From: Rhizobium sp. NFR07
GTDB taxonomy: Bacteria > Pseudomonadota > Alphaproteobacteria > Rhizobiales > Rhizobiaceae
Length of the DNA: 64,000 bases
Assembly (NCBI RefSeq): GCF_900111905.1
Contig: NZ_FOKM01000011.1
Span: 62,001-126,000 of the forward strand
Direction of reading: 5' to 3'
Under the pieces are notes generated by a model, which ran no database searches, had not been told where the DNA came from, and saw only the letters and a program-made list of their open reading frames with translations. Positions 8,351 through 16,788 of the stretch are shown piece after piece (the first letter of the stretch is position 1; the number at the start of each line of letters is the position of its first letter). The position numbers and the translations under genes were made by a program.

Positions 8351-8378
8351 GGTCACAGCGCCACACGGCTTTGTGACC
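8351..8378. promoter_or_regulatory. Inverted repeat between the ECF cassette and ldtP
   Basis: GGTCACA (8351-8357) and TGTGACC (8372-8378) form perfect 7-bp arms 14 bp apart. It lies 33 bp after the phosphoribosyltransferase stop and 174 bp before ldtP. It may be a weak terminator (no T run) or an operator for ldtP. Confidence 0.35.
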
Positions 8379-8551
8379 CATCGTTTGCTGACACGAATTG
8401 GCCATATTGCTATCGGACACGGCGTGTTCAAGCAATTGGTAAAATTGGCTTCCGAAGCTGCGACGGGCACGGTTTTAACTGACTGGGTCCGCTTGGCTTT
8501 TGCGCCTTTTTAACCATATCCCTGTAGCGCTGATGTGTTGACCGGGAACAG

Positions 8552-9892
8552 ATGGATAGGATGATGTCGAAAAAGATCGGGTCTGAAATTCTCTCGCGCC
8601 GTTCCCTTCTGCGGTCGGCGGTATCCGCCGGTGCGGCGGCCCTTGCTGTTCCGGCACTGGCCCAGAGCCCCATCGACTCGCTGATCAACGCGCCGCGTCG
8701 CGGCAGCTGGGACGATCAGTTCGATGCGCGCGGCTCGCGCACGGCAGTCGGCGTCGTCTCCAACAATCCGATCCTCGGCCCGGAAGGCCCGGCCAATATC
8801 CAGCAGGCGATCTTCGCCTATCAGCAGATCGTCTCGAACGGCGGCTGGCCGGAAGTGCGCTCGTCCACCCGCCTGCAGCTCGGCGTCGTTGATCAGGGCG
8901 TGCAATTGCTGCGTCAGCGTCTGATGATCGCGGGTGACCTCGATCAATCCGCCGGCATGTCGAATTCCTTCGACAGCTATGTCGATGGCGCGGTCAAGCG
9001 CTTCCAGGCCCGCCATGGCCTGCCGGCTGACGGCGTGCTCGGCGAGTTTTCCGTCAAGGCGATGAACATTCCAGCCCAGACGCGTCTGGCGCAGCTCGAG
9101 ACCAATCTCGTGCGCCTACAGTCCATGTCCGGCGATCTTGGTTCTCGCTACGTCATGGTCAACATTCCGGCCGCTTATGTTGAAGCCGTCGAGAACGACC
9201 GCGTCGCGCTGCGCACCAACGCTGTCGTCGGCCGTATCGACCGCCCGACCCATGCGATCAATTCGAAGATCTACGAGGTCATCCTCAATCCTTACTGGAC
9301 CGCGCCGCGCTCGATCGTTGAAAAAGACATCGTTCCGCTGATGCGCAAGGATCCGACTTACCTCACACGCAACAACATCCGTCTGATCGATGGTCGCGGC
9401 CAGGAAGTTGCCCCGGATACGGTCGATTGGTTCGCACCCAAGGCGCCGAACTTCATGTTCCGCCAGGATCCGGGCAAGATCAACGCGATGGCATCGACGA
9501 AGATCAACTTCCACAACCCGAACAACGAATACATGCACGACACGCCCCAGCAGGGCCTGTTCAACAAGCTGATGCGCTTCGAATCCTCGGGTTGCATGCG
9601 TATCCAGAACGTGCGCGACATGATCACCTGGCTGCTGCGCGACACGCCTGGCTGGTCGCGTCAGGACATCGAGCGCGTCATTGCTGCGCGTCAGAACACG
9701 CCGATCAAGCTCGCCCAGGAAGTGCCGGTCTACATCGTCTACGTGACGGCGTGGTCGGCCAAGGACCAGGTCGTACAGTTCCGTGACGACATCTATGAGC
9801 GCGACGGCAACCAGGAGCTCGCGCTGCAGACCACGACCGGCGTAGAGCGCGCTTCCGGTCCGATCACCGAACAGGACATGCTGCCGCAATAA
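8552..9892 (+). CDS. ldtP: L,D-transpeptidase LdtP
   Basis: A 446-residue exported peptidoglycan enzyme that forms 3-3 cross-links or attaches proteins to peptidoglycan. The N-terminus has a twin-arginine-like signal (SRRSLLRS, then an alanine-rich core ending at ALAQ). A peptidoglycan-binding segment lies around residues 105-170 (VKRFQARHGLPADGVLGE), followed by the YkuD catalytic domain with His329 and the nucleophile Cys348 in ESSGCMRIQN. It is the expected target of LdtR, encoded 4.2 kb upstream. The start at 8552 has GGGAA upstream; the ATGs at 8561 and 8564 are alternatives. A strong terminator follows at 9916-9948. Confidence 0.92.
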   Translation: MDRMMSKKIGSEILSRRSLLRSAVSAGAAALAVPALAQSPIDSLINAPRRGSWDDQFDARGSRTAVGVVSNNPILGPEGPANIQQAIFAYQQIVSNGGWPEVRSSTRLQLGVVDQGVQLLRQRLMIAGDLDQSAGMSNSFDSYVDGAVKRFQARHGLPADGVLGEFSVKAMNIPAQTRLAQLETNLVRLQSMSGDLGSRYVMVNIPAAYVEAVENDRVALRTNAVVGRIDRPTHAINSKIYEVILNPYWTAPRSIVEKDIVPLMRKDPTYLTRNNIRLIDGRGQEVAPDTVDWFAPKAPNFMFRQDPGKINAMASTKINFHNPNNEYMHDTPQQGLFNKLMRFESSGCMRIQNVRDMITWLLRDTPGWSRQDIERVIAARQNTPIKLAQEVPVYIVYVTAWSAKDQVVQFRDDIYERDGNQELALQTTTGVERASGPITEQDMLPQ

Positions 9893-9915
9893 GCTGGCTG
9901 CCATTCTCTGCAATT

Positions 9916-9948
9916 AATGCCCGGTGTTCGAAAGGAACGCCGGGCATT
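9916..9948 (+). terminator. Intrinsic terminator after ldtP
   Basis: A 14-bp stem (AATGCCCGGTGTTC with GAACGCCGGGCATT, one G-T pair) closes a GAAAG loop and is followed by TTGCATTTTG. It sits 24 bp after the ldtP stop. Confidence 0.85.
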
Positions 9949-10077
9949 TGCATTTTGGACCAAGACAAGGCTCCGACGTCGCGGTGGGCGTCGCCCGTGA
10001 ATGTGATCGGTGCTCATTTCGGTTGTCTTTTGGCATTCTTACTTTAGTCTTCGCTTGGGGATAAGGCGGAGCGGGCG

Positions 10078-10899
10078 ATGTCGCGGTACCTCTCATGCAC
10101 GGGTATGATAGGCTTGGTGCTGGCGATGCTGTCTTCGCCATTTTCTTCTGTTCTTGCCGCCGATTTTGATCAGGCGCGGCTCGCGCCGCAACGCGAATGG
10201 GCGGTGATCGTCAGCCCCTATGTCTGGGCCGGTTCGCTCAAGGGCAATGCTTCCCTTGCCGGTTTAGATACCGATGTCGATGTCCCGTTCCCACATATTT
10301 TTGACCATCTCGATTTGGCAGTGATGGGCAATATCGAGGTGACCAACGGCAAGTGGGGCGTCTATTTCGACGGCGAGCATGTGCGCACCTCCCAGGACGA
10401 GGAAGTGCTGTCGAACGAACTCGGCCTGGAAGTCCGCACTACCTGGTTGGCGGTCGGCGCCTTCTACCAGATCTACGAGCAGGAACTCGGCGGCGATACG
10501 GTGTTTGGTCGGCCGCGGACTTTGTCGCTCGAACCGACCGCGGGTGTCAGGTGGACGAAGCTCGAGGCGGATGTTTCATTCCTCGGGTTTCGGTCGAACA
10601 AGAGTGCGGACTGGACCGATCCGTTTGTCGGCCTGCGTGTGAATGCCGACCTGACCGAACGCTGGAACCTCTTCGCCGAGGCAGACATCGGTGGCTTTGG
10701 TGTCGGTTCGCGGCTGAGTGTCAATGCCCAGGCCTATTTCGGTTATCGAACCGTGATGCTCGGCCGGCCGACCATCCTGAGGTTCGGATATCGCGCTCTC
10801 TATCAGGACTATGAGAACGATGATTTCACCCGGGTCAACAAGTTCCGCTGGGACGTGACCCAGCATGGGCCGGTAATCGGCTTTTCCATGCGGTTCTGA
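10078..10899 (+). CDS. Outer-membrane beta-barrel protein, uncharacterised
   Basis: A 273-residue exported protein. Residues 1-28 form a signal peptide ending ...SSVLA-AD. The rest alternates hydrophobic and polar residues with aromatic girdles (WAVIVSPYVWAG, WGVYFDG, RWNLFAEADIGG) and ends in a phenylalanine (FSMRF), the usual recognition end for outer-membrane barrels. I recognise no specific family. It lies 38 bp before a secreted Ntn hydrolase gene, and the pair sits between ldtP and glyA, which are neighbours in related genomes as far as I recall. The barrel call is firm, the role unknown. Confidence 0.7.
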   Translation: MSRYLSCTGMIGLVLAMLSSPFSSVLAADFDQARLAPQREWAVIVSPYVWAGSLKGNASLAGLDTDVDVPFPHIFDHLDLAVMGNIEVTNGKWGVYFDGEHVRTSQDEEVLSNELGLEVRTTWLAVGAFYQIYEQELGGDTVFGRPRTLSLEPTAGVRWTKLEADVSFLGFRSNKSADWTDPFVGLRVNADLTERWNLFAEADIGGFGVGSRLSVNAQAYFGYRTVMLGRPTILRFGYRALYQDYENDDFTRVNKFRWDVTQHGPVIGFSMRF

Positions 10900-10937
10900 C
10901 CAAGTGCCGCATCGCTGCCAATTGGGGAGTATTGCAG

Positions 10938-12011
10938 ATGAATGTCTCTCACTTCCATGTTTCCAAGGTCGCGACTACCGCATTCAGCGTCGTCGCCCTG
11001 AGCTTGGTACCCGTCGCGCAGGCCTGCACCCGCTTCGTCTATCACGGTGTCGATGGCCAGGTGATCACCGCCCGTTCCATGGACTGGAAGAGCGACATGG
11101 CGACCAATCTCTGGGTTCTCCCGAAAGGAATGGAGCGCAGCGGTGAGGCCGGGCCGAACTCAATATCGTGGATATCGAAATACGGCAGTGTCGTTGCCAC
11201 CGGCTATGATGTCTCGACGACCGACGGGGTCAACGAGGCGGGGCTTGAGGCCAACCTGCTCTGGCTTGTCGAGTCGCAATATCCGCCCTTCAGCAAGGAC
11301 AGCAAGCCGGGTCTGACGATTGCTGCCTGGGCGCAATATGCTCTCGACAATTTCGCGACTGTCGAAGAGGCAGTGGCAGCACTCAAGAGCGAGCCGTTCA
11401 CGATCGTTACCGATAGTGTGCCAGGAGAAGATAGGCTGACGACCTTGCACCTGTCGCTGTCGGACGCATCCGGTGACAGCGCGATTATAGAATATATCGA
11501 TGGCAGGCAGGTCATCCACCATGATCGCAGTTATCAGGTCATGACCAATTCGCCGATCTTCGATCAGCAGCTGGCGTTAAACACCTATTGGAAGCAGATC
11601 GGCGGCACCGTCATGCTGCCCGGCACCAACAGGGCAGCCGACCGCTTTGCGCGTGCTTCGTTCTACGTCAATGCGATTCCGAAATTCGAGGATCCGAACC
11701 GCGCCATTGCCAGCGTCTTCAGCATCATACGCAATGTCTCCGTGCCCTTCGGCCTCATGACGCCGGACGAGCCGAACATTTCCTCGACCCGCTGGCGCAC
11801 GGTCTTTGACCACAGGCGCAAGCTCTACTTTTTCGAATCGGCGCTGACGCCCAATACCTTCTGGGTGGATTTGAAGGCGATCGACTTTGCCGCCGGCGCC
11901 AAGGTGATGAAGCTTGATCTCGGCCCCGATCAGGATCACACATACTCCGGTGATGCGACGCACGATTTCATTGAAGCAGATCCGTTTCATTTTCTCGGAT
12001 TGCGAACCTGA
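10938..12011 (+). CDS. Secreted Ntn amide hydrolase (choloylglycine hydrolase / penicillin V acylase family)
   Basis: A 357-residue linear amide C-N hydrolase. The signal peptide ends in VAQA and cleavage there exposes Cys30, the N-terminal nucleophile, in the family context ACTRFVYHG...TARSMDW. Such enzymes cleave bile salts, penicillin V or, in some Gram-negative plant-associated bacteria including Agrobacterium, acyl-homoserine lactone signals. The substrate here is unknown. ATG at 10938 has GGGGAG nine bases upstream; a TTG two codons earlier is less likely. It probably shares a transcript with the barrel protein gene in front. Confidence 0.85.
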   Translation: MNVSHFHVSKVATTAFSVVALSLVPVAQACTRFVYHGVDGQVITARSMDWKSDMATNLWVLPKGMERSGEAGPNSISWISKYGSVVATGYDVSTTDGVNEAGLEANLLWLVESQYPPFSKDSKPGLTIAAWAQYALDNFATVEEAVAALKSEPFTIVTDSVPGEDRLTTLHLSLSDASGDSAIIEYIDGRQVIHHDRSYQVMTNSPIFDQQLALNTYWKQIGGTVMLPGTNRAADRFARASFYVNAIPKFEDPNRAIASVFSIIRNVSVPFGLMTPDEPNISSTRWRTVFDHRRKLYFFESALTPNTFWVDLKAIDFAAGAKVMKLDLGPDQDHTYSGDATHDFIEADPFHFLGLRT

Positions 12012-12139
12012 TCATTTCCGCGACTCTTTGCGTTGAAACGCAGTAGGGCGAGCAAATGTCGCTCTCCGTATTGCCCTCGTGCGGGCAGGGCGCTAAGACG
12101 CGTGACACCGCCTGACATCCTTCTCGAGGAGCCTCGTCC

Positions 12140-13429
12140 ATGTCGAATACCGAAGCATTCTTCTCCCGTCCGCTTGCCGAAACCGATCCTGAAATCTTTG
12201 GCGCGATCGAGAAGGAGCTGGGTCGTCAGCGCCACGAGATCGAACTGATCGCCTCGGAAAACATCGTGTCCCGCGCCGTGCTCGAAGCCCAGGGCTCGAT
12301 CATGACCAACAAGTACGCTGAAGGTTATCCGGGCAAGCGCTATTACGGCGGCTGCCAGTTCGTCGATATCGCCGAAGAACTCGCGATCGAGCGTGCCAAG
12401 AAGCTGTTCGGCGTCAACTTCGCCAACGTTCAGCCGAATTCGGGTTCGCAGATGAACCAGGCCGTTTTCCTGGCGCTTTTGCAGCCGGGCGACACCTTCA
12501 TGGGTCTCGACCTCAACTCCGGTGGCCACCTGACCCACGGTTCGCCGGTCAACATGTCCGGCAAGTGGTTCAACGTCGTCTCCTACGGCGTTCGTCAGGA
12601 CGACAACCTGCTCGACATGGACGACGTTGCCGCCAAGGCACGCGAACACAAGCCGAAGCTGATCATCGCCGGCGGCACCGCCTATTCCCGCATCTGGGAC
12701 TGGAAGCGTTTCCGCGAGATCGCCGATGAGGTCGGCGCCTATCTGATGGTCGACATGGCCCACATTGCCGGTCTCGTTGCCGGTGGCCAGCATCCGTCGC
12801 CGTTCCCGCATTGCCATGTTGCCACCACCACGACCCACAAGTCGCTGCGCGGCCCGCGCGGCGGCGTGATCCTCACCAACGACGAGGATCTGGCGAAGAA
12901 GTTCAACTCGGCCGTTTTCCCGGGACTGCAGGGCGGTCCGCTGATGCATATCATCGCCGCCAAGGCCGTCGCCTTCGGTGAAGCGCTGCAGCCCGACTTC
13001 AAGGACTACGCAGCCCAGATCGTCAAGAACGCCAAGGCTCTTTCCGAGACGCTGGTTGCCGGCGGCCTCGACATCGTCTCGGGCGGCACCGACAACCACC
13101 TGATGCTGGTCGACCTGCGCAAGAAGAACGCCACCGGCAAGCGCGCCGAGGCAGCTCTCGGTCGCGGCTACATCACCTGCAACAAGAACGGCATCCCCTT
13201 CGATCCGGAAAAGCCCTTCGTCACCTCGGGCGTCCGTCTCGGCACGCCTGCCGGCACGACCCGTGGCTTCAAGGAAGCCGAGTTCAAGGAGATCGGCAAT
13301 CTGATCGTCGAAGTGCTCGATGGCCTCAAGACTGCCAATTCCGATGAGGGCAATGCTGCCGTCGAAGCCGCAGTTCGCGAAAAGGTCGTCGCCCTGACGA
13401 ACCGTTTCCCGATGTACCCCTACCTGTAA
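12140..13429 (+). CDS. glyA: Serine hydroxymethyltransferase
   Basis: GlyA interconverts serine and glycine with tetrahydrofolate, feeding one-carbon units to purines, thymidylate and methionine. The 429-residue protein has the PLP lysine K234 in TTTHKSLRGPRGG and the conserved SENIVS and YAEGYPGKRYYGG segments. ATG at 12140 follows a GAGGAG ribosome binding site. nrdR follows after 15 bp, and the glyA-nrdR-rib-nusB order is conserved in Rhizobiales. Length and motifs are all normal. Confidence 0.98.
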   Translation: MSNTEAFFSRPLAETDPEIFGAIEKELGRQRHEIELIASENIVSRAVLEAQGSIMTNKYAEGYPGKRYYGGCQFVDIAEELAIERAKKLFGVNFANVQPNSGSQMNQAVFLALLQPGDTFMGLDLNSGGHLTHGSPVNMSGKWFNVVSYGVRQDDNLLDMDDVAAKAREHKPKLIIAGGTAYSRIWDWKRFREIADEVGAYLMVDMAHIAGLVAGGQHPSPFPHCHVATTTTHKSLRGPRGGVILTNDEDLAKKFNSAVFPGLQGGPLMHIIAAKAVAFGEALQPDFKDYAAQIVKNAKALSETLVAGGLDIVSGGTDNHLMLVDLRKKNATGKRAEAALGRGYITCNKNGIPFDPEKPFVTSGVRLGTPAGTTRGFKEAEFKEIGNLIVEVLDGLKTANSDEGNAAVEAAVREKVVALTNRFPMYPYL

Positions 13430-13444
13430 GAACGAGGAGACGGC

Positions 13445-13924
13445 ATGCGCTGCCCCTTCTGCGGCTCTGAAGATACCCAGGTCAAGGATTCGCGCCCGGC
13501 GGAGGATTTCACCTCCATCCGCCGGCGGCGTATCTGCCCGGACTGTGCCGGCCGCTTCACCACTTTCGAACGCGTGCAGTTGCGCGAGCTGATGGTGCTG
13601 AAAAAGACCGGTCGCAAGGTGCCGTTCAACCGCGACAAGCTGGTGCGCTCCTTCCAGATCGCGCTGCGCAAGCGCCCGGTCGATGCCGAGCGCATCGAGC
13701 GGGCCGTGTCCGGCATCGTCCGCCGGCTGGAAAGCTCCGGCGAGGCGGAAATCTCGTCCGAGCAGATCGGCCTGCAGGTGCTCGAAGCCTTGAAAAGCCT
13801 CGATGACGTAGGCTTCGTGCGCTACGCGTCGGTTTATCGCGATTTCTCCCATGCGGATGACTTCGAGAAGGTGATCCAGGAGATCAGCGCCAAGATTGCC
13901 CGTGACCCGGGGCTAGAAGCGTGA
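13445..13924 (+). CDS. nrdR: Transcriptional repressor NrdR
   Basis: NrdR represses ribonucleotide reductase genes when dATP is abundant. The 159-residue protein begins with the zinc ribbon (C3, C6, C31, C34 in MRCPFCG and ICPDC) followed by an ATP-cone domain (VLKKTGRKVPFNRDKLVRS). It lies 15 bp after glyA and overlaps ribD by four bases (GTGA), so it probably belongs to one glyA-nrdR-ribD-ribE transcript. Full family length. Confidence 0.97.
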   Translation: MRCPFCGSEDTQVKDSRPAEDFTSIRRRRICPDCAGRFTTFERVQLRELMVLKKTGRKVPFNRDKLVRSFQIALRKRPVDAERIERAVSGIVRRLESSGEAEISSEQIGLQVLEALKSLDDVGFVRYASVYRDFSHADDFEKVIQEISAKIARDPGLEA

Positions 13925-15009
13925 CGAGCGCCGCCGACGACCGGCGTTTCATGGCGGCAGCCCTCAGGCTGTCGCGATGGAATACCGGGCTGACGGCAAC
14001 CAATCCTTCCGTCGGCTCGATCGTGGTCAAGGACGGCAAGATCGTCGGCCAGGCGGTGACCGCCCGGGGTGGCCGCCCTCATTCCGAAACTCAGGCCCTG
14101 GCTGTCGCGGGTGAGAAGGCGAGGGGAGCGACGGTCTATGTGACGCTCGAACCCTGCTCCCATCACGGACGCACACCCCCTTGCGCCAATGCGCTGGTGG
14201 CCGCGGGCGTTTCCCGCGTCGTTGTCTGCCTCAACGATCCCGATCCGCGGGTCTCCGGACGTGGCTTTGCCATCCTGCGTGAAGCGGGGATCGAGGTGGA
14301 AACCGGGCTTCTGGAGGACGAGGGGCGCCGCGCGCTCGCCGGTTACCTCGCGCGCCAGACGAAGGGTCGCCCCTATGTGACTCTGAAACTTGCGGTTTCC
14401 GCTGATGGCATGATCGGCCGCCGTGGCGAGGAACTGGCGATCACCGGTCCGCAGACCCGCGCCCAGGTGCATGTCATGCGGGCCGAAAGTGACGCGATCC
14501 TGGTCGGCATCGGCACGGCGCTTGCCGATGATCCCGAGCTGACCGTGCGTTTGTCCGGGCTCGAAAATCGCTCGCCGCTGCGCATTGTCCTCGATCGCCG
14601 GCTCGAGCTGCCGACGAGCTCGAGGCTCGTTGCATCCGCCGACACGGTGCCAGTCGTTGCGGTCACCGACCCATTCTGCGAGACGCATCCTTCCAACGAG
14701 GCCAGACTGCGGACACTGATGTCCGCCGGCGTCGAAATCCTGCAATCGGCCGACCTTTCCGAGCTTTTGACCAATCTGGCAACGCGCGGCATCTCGTCGC
14801 TGATGGTCGAGGGGGGCGCGCAGGTGGCGAGGGGCTTCCTGGATGCCGGTCTCGTCGACCGTGTCGTGCTCTTCCAGTCGGATGTTGCGGTCGGCAGGGA
14901 CGGGCTTGAATCGCCGCTCACCCCATCCAATATGCCAGCCGAGTTTCAGCGCGTAAGGGAAGGCCGTTTCGGCGCCGACCGCTGCTTCGAATATGAAAGA
15001 GGCCTTTGA
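13921..15009 (+). CDS. ribD: Bifunctional riboflavin biosynthesis deaminase/reductase RibD
   Basis: RibD carries out the second and third steps of riboflavin synthesis: deamination of the pyrimidine and NADPH-dependent reduction of the ribosyl group. The N-terminal deaminase domain has the zinc-site residues in PHSETQAL and EPCSHHGRTPPC; the reductase domain starts near residue 145 (VTLKLAVSADG). The 362-residue protein starts at GTG 13921, overlapping nrdR. Its stop overlaps the ribE start by one base (TGATG). The zinc motif has HSE where most homologues have HAE, which should still bind. Confidence 0.96.
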   Translation: MTSAADDRRFMAAALRLSRWNTGLTATNPSVGSIVVKDGKIVGQAVTARGGRPHSETQALAVAGEKARGATVYVTLEPCSHHGRTPPCANALVAAGVSRVVVCLNDPDPRVSGRGFAILREAGIEVETGLLEDEGRRALAGYLARQTKGRPYVTLKLAVSADGMIGRRGEELAITGPQTRAQVHVMRAESDAILVGIGTALADDPELTVRLSGLENRSPLRIVLDRRLELPTSSRLVASADTVPVVAVTDPFCETHPSNEARLRTLMSAGVEILQSADLSELLTNLATRGISSLMVEGGAQVARGFLDAGLVDRVVLFQSDVAVGRDGLESPLTPSNMPAEFQRVREGRFGADRCFEYERGL

Positions 15010-15623
15010 TGTTCACCGGTATCGTCACCGACGTCGGCACGGTTGCCGATCTGACCCCTCTCGATGAGGGCGTGAAGCTCCGCATCACCACGAATTATGA
15101 TCCGAAAACGATCGATATGGGGGCTTCCATCGCCCACGGTGGTGTCTGCCTGACGGTGACGACGCTTCCCGAGGACGGCAGCAACGAGCGCTGGTTTGAG
15201 GTCGAAGCCTGGGAAGAGGCGCTGCGCCTGACGACGATCGCGTCCTGGACCAAGGGCACGCGGGTCAATCTCGAGCGGGCGCTGAAGATCGGCGACGAAC
15301 TCGGCGGCCATATCGTCTCGGGCCATGTCGACGGCAAGGCGGAAATCCTGTCGGTCGAGCACGAAGGCGAGGCAGTCCGCATCCGCCTGCGTGCGCCAGA
15401 AAGCCTGGCTCGCTTCGTCGCGCCGAAGGGTTCCGTCGGCCTCGACGGCACGTCCTTGACGGTGAACGCCGTCGAAGGCGCCGATTTCGACGTTCTCTTG
15501 ATCCGCCACACGCTTGCTGTGACCACCTGGGGCGACCGCAAAGCGGGCGATTTCGTCAATTTCGAAGTCGACACGATGGCGCGTTACGCGGCACGACTTG
15601 CCGAGTTTCCCGCACGCGCCTGA
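15009..15623 (+). CDS. ribE: Riboflavin synthase, alpha subunit
   Basis: This enzyme makes riboflavin from two 6,7-dimethyl-8-ribityllumazine molecules. The 204-residue protein begins with the invariant MFTGIV and has two similar lumazine-binding halves (IAHGGVCLTV near residue 40 and VGLDGTSLTVN near residue 140). ATG at 15009 overlaps the ribD stop by one base. The last step of the pathway upstream, lumazine synthase (ribH), follows after a 193-bp gap that contains no FMN riboswitch motif. Confidence 0.97.
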   Translation: MFTGIVTDVGTVADLTPLDEGVKLRITTNYDPKTIDMGASIAHGGVCLTVTTLPEDGSNERWFEVEAWEEALRLTTIASWTKGTRVNLERALKIGDELGGHIVSGHVDGKAEILSVEHEGEAVRIRLRAPESLARFVAPKGSVGLDGTSLTVNAVEGADFDVLLIRHTLAVTTWGDRKAGDFVNFEVDTMARYAARLAEFPARA

Positions 15624-15816
15624 GTGCCCAACCCATGGGGCCGATCGTCCGTGTGGCGACCGCAAGGAACGGTATGCCGGCTCGCCATGCGTGGCAGGCA
15701 ACGCTGTGTCCGTTGAAAATCGCTTGCCAACCGCCTCAGAGCGTGTTTTGACCGCGCCAATGATGAGGTCCGTTCGCTTAGGGCCTGATAATATGCCCGA
15801 TATATGAAGGTGATCC

Positions 15817-16278
15817 ATGTCGCTTGAAACCGCTCCTCACATCCTGATCGTCGAAGCACGCTTCTACGACGACATGGCCGACGCTCTGCTCGATGGCGCG
15901 ACGACGGCTCTCAAGGAGGCAGGCGCGACTTACGATGTGATCACCGTTATGGGCGCGCTCGAAATCCCGCCGGCGATTGCCATGGCGCTCGATGCAGCCG
16001 AACAGGGCGGTACGGAATATGACGGTTTCGTTGCGCTCGGCATGGTCATCCGCGGCGAGACCTATCATTTCGACATCGTTTCGAACGAGTCCTGCCGTGC
16101 TCTGATGGATCTCGCCGTGTCGGAATCGCTCGCTCTCGGCAACGGCATCATGACCGTCGAAAACGAAGAACAGGCCTGGGCTCGTGCCCGCCGTTCGGAA
16201 AAGGACAAGGGCGGCTTCACGGCCCGCGCCGCGCTGACCATGATCGCGCTTCGCGAAAAGCTGAATGGTGCGCGCTGA
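15817..16278 (+). CDS. ribH: 6,7-dimethyl-8-ribityllumazine synthase (RibH1 type)
   Basis: RibH condenses the RibD product with dihydroxybutanone phosphate to give the riboflavin synthase substrate. The 153-residue protein has the phosphate/substrate segment GALEIPPAIAMAL and the catalytic histidine in VIRGETYHFDIV. It resembles the shorter housekeeping RibH1 of Brucella and rhizobia. It is set apart from ribE by 193 bp, so it likely has its own promoter, and it overlaps nusB by one base (TGATG). Confidence 0.96.
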   Translation: MSLETAPHILIVEARFYDDMADALLDGATTALKEAGATYDVITVMGALEIPPAIAMALDAAEQGGTEYDGFVALGMVIRGETYHFDIVSNESCRALMDLAVSESLALGNGIMTVENEEQAWARARRSEKDKGGFTARAALTMIALREKLNGAR

Positions 16279-16772
16279 TGTCTAACGAGCAGGAAAAGCA
16301 GGGCCAGGACAAGCTGGTGAAGTCGGTCAACCAGCGTGGCGCAGCGCGCCTTGCTGCCGTGCAGGCGCTTTACCAGATGGATATCGGTGGAACCGGCGTG
16401 CTGGAAGTCGTTGCCGAATACGAGGCCCATCGTCTCGGTCAGGAACTGGATGGCGACACCTACCTGAAAGCTGATCCGTCCTGGTTCCGCTCGATCGTCT
16501 CTGGCGTCGTGCGTGACCAGACCAAGATCGACCCGGTCATCCGCTCCTCGCTGCAGGAAGACTGGCCGCTGTCGCGTCTCGATTCCACGCTTCGCGCCAT
16601 CCTGCGTGCCGGCACGTTCGAGATCCTCGAACGCAAGGACGTTCCGGTGCCGGTGATCGTCACAGAATATGTCGAGATCGCCCGTGCCTTCTTTGAGGAG
16701 GACGAGCCGCGCATCGTCAACGCGGTTCTCGACCGTATCGCCAAGCAGGTTCGCGGCGACGCCAAGAAATAA
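16278..16772 (+). CDS. nusB: Transcription antitermination protein NusB
   Basis: NusB, with NusE (S10), binds boxA RNA to allow antitermination on rRNA operons. The 164-residue all-helical protein has the typical GAARLAAVQALYQMD start of the domain and the C-terminal EYVEIARAFFEEDEPRIVNAVLD helix region. It overlaps ribH by one base, the usual ribH-nusB pairing, and is followed after 16 bp by an MFS transporter gene. Confidence 0.96.
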   Translation: MSNEQEKQGQDKLVKSVNQRGAARLAAVQALYQMDIGGTGVLEVVAEYEAHRLGQELDGDTYLKADPSWFRSIVSGVVRDQTKIDPVIRSSLQEDWPLSRLDSTLRAILRAGTFEILERKDVPVPVIVTEYVEIARAFFEEDEPRIVNAVLDRIAKQVRGDAKK

Positions 16773-16788
16773 GCAGGCAGGGTAGTAC

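Noticed and set aside
11987..13852. A 621-codon open frame on the strand opposite glyA and nrdR
   Set aside because: It lies wholly over glyA and nrdR, which have all their motifs; long antisense frames are common in GC-rich DNA.
15624..15816. Possible FMN riboswitch before ribH
   Set aside because: None of the conserved FMN aptamer segments is visible in the 193 bases.
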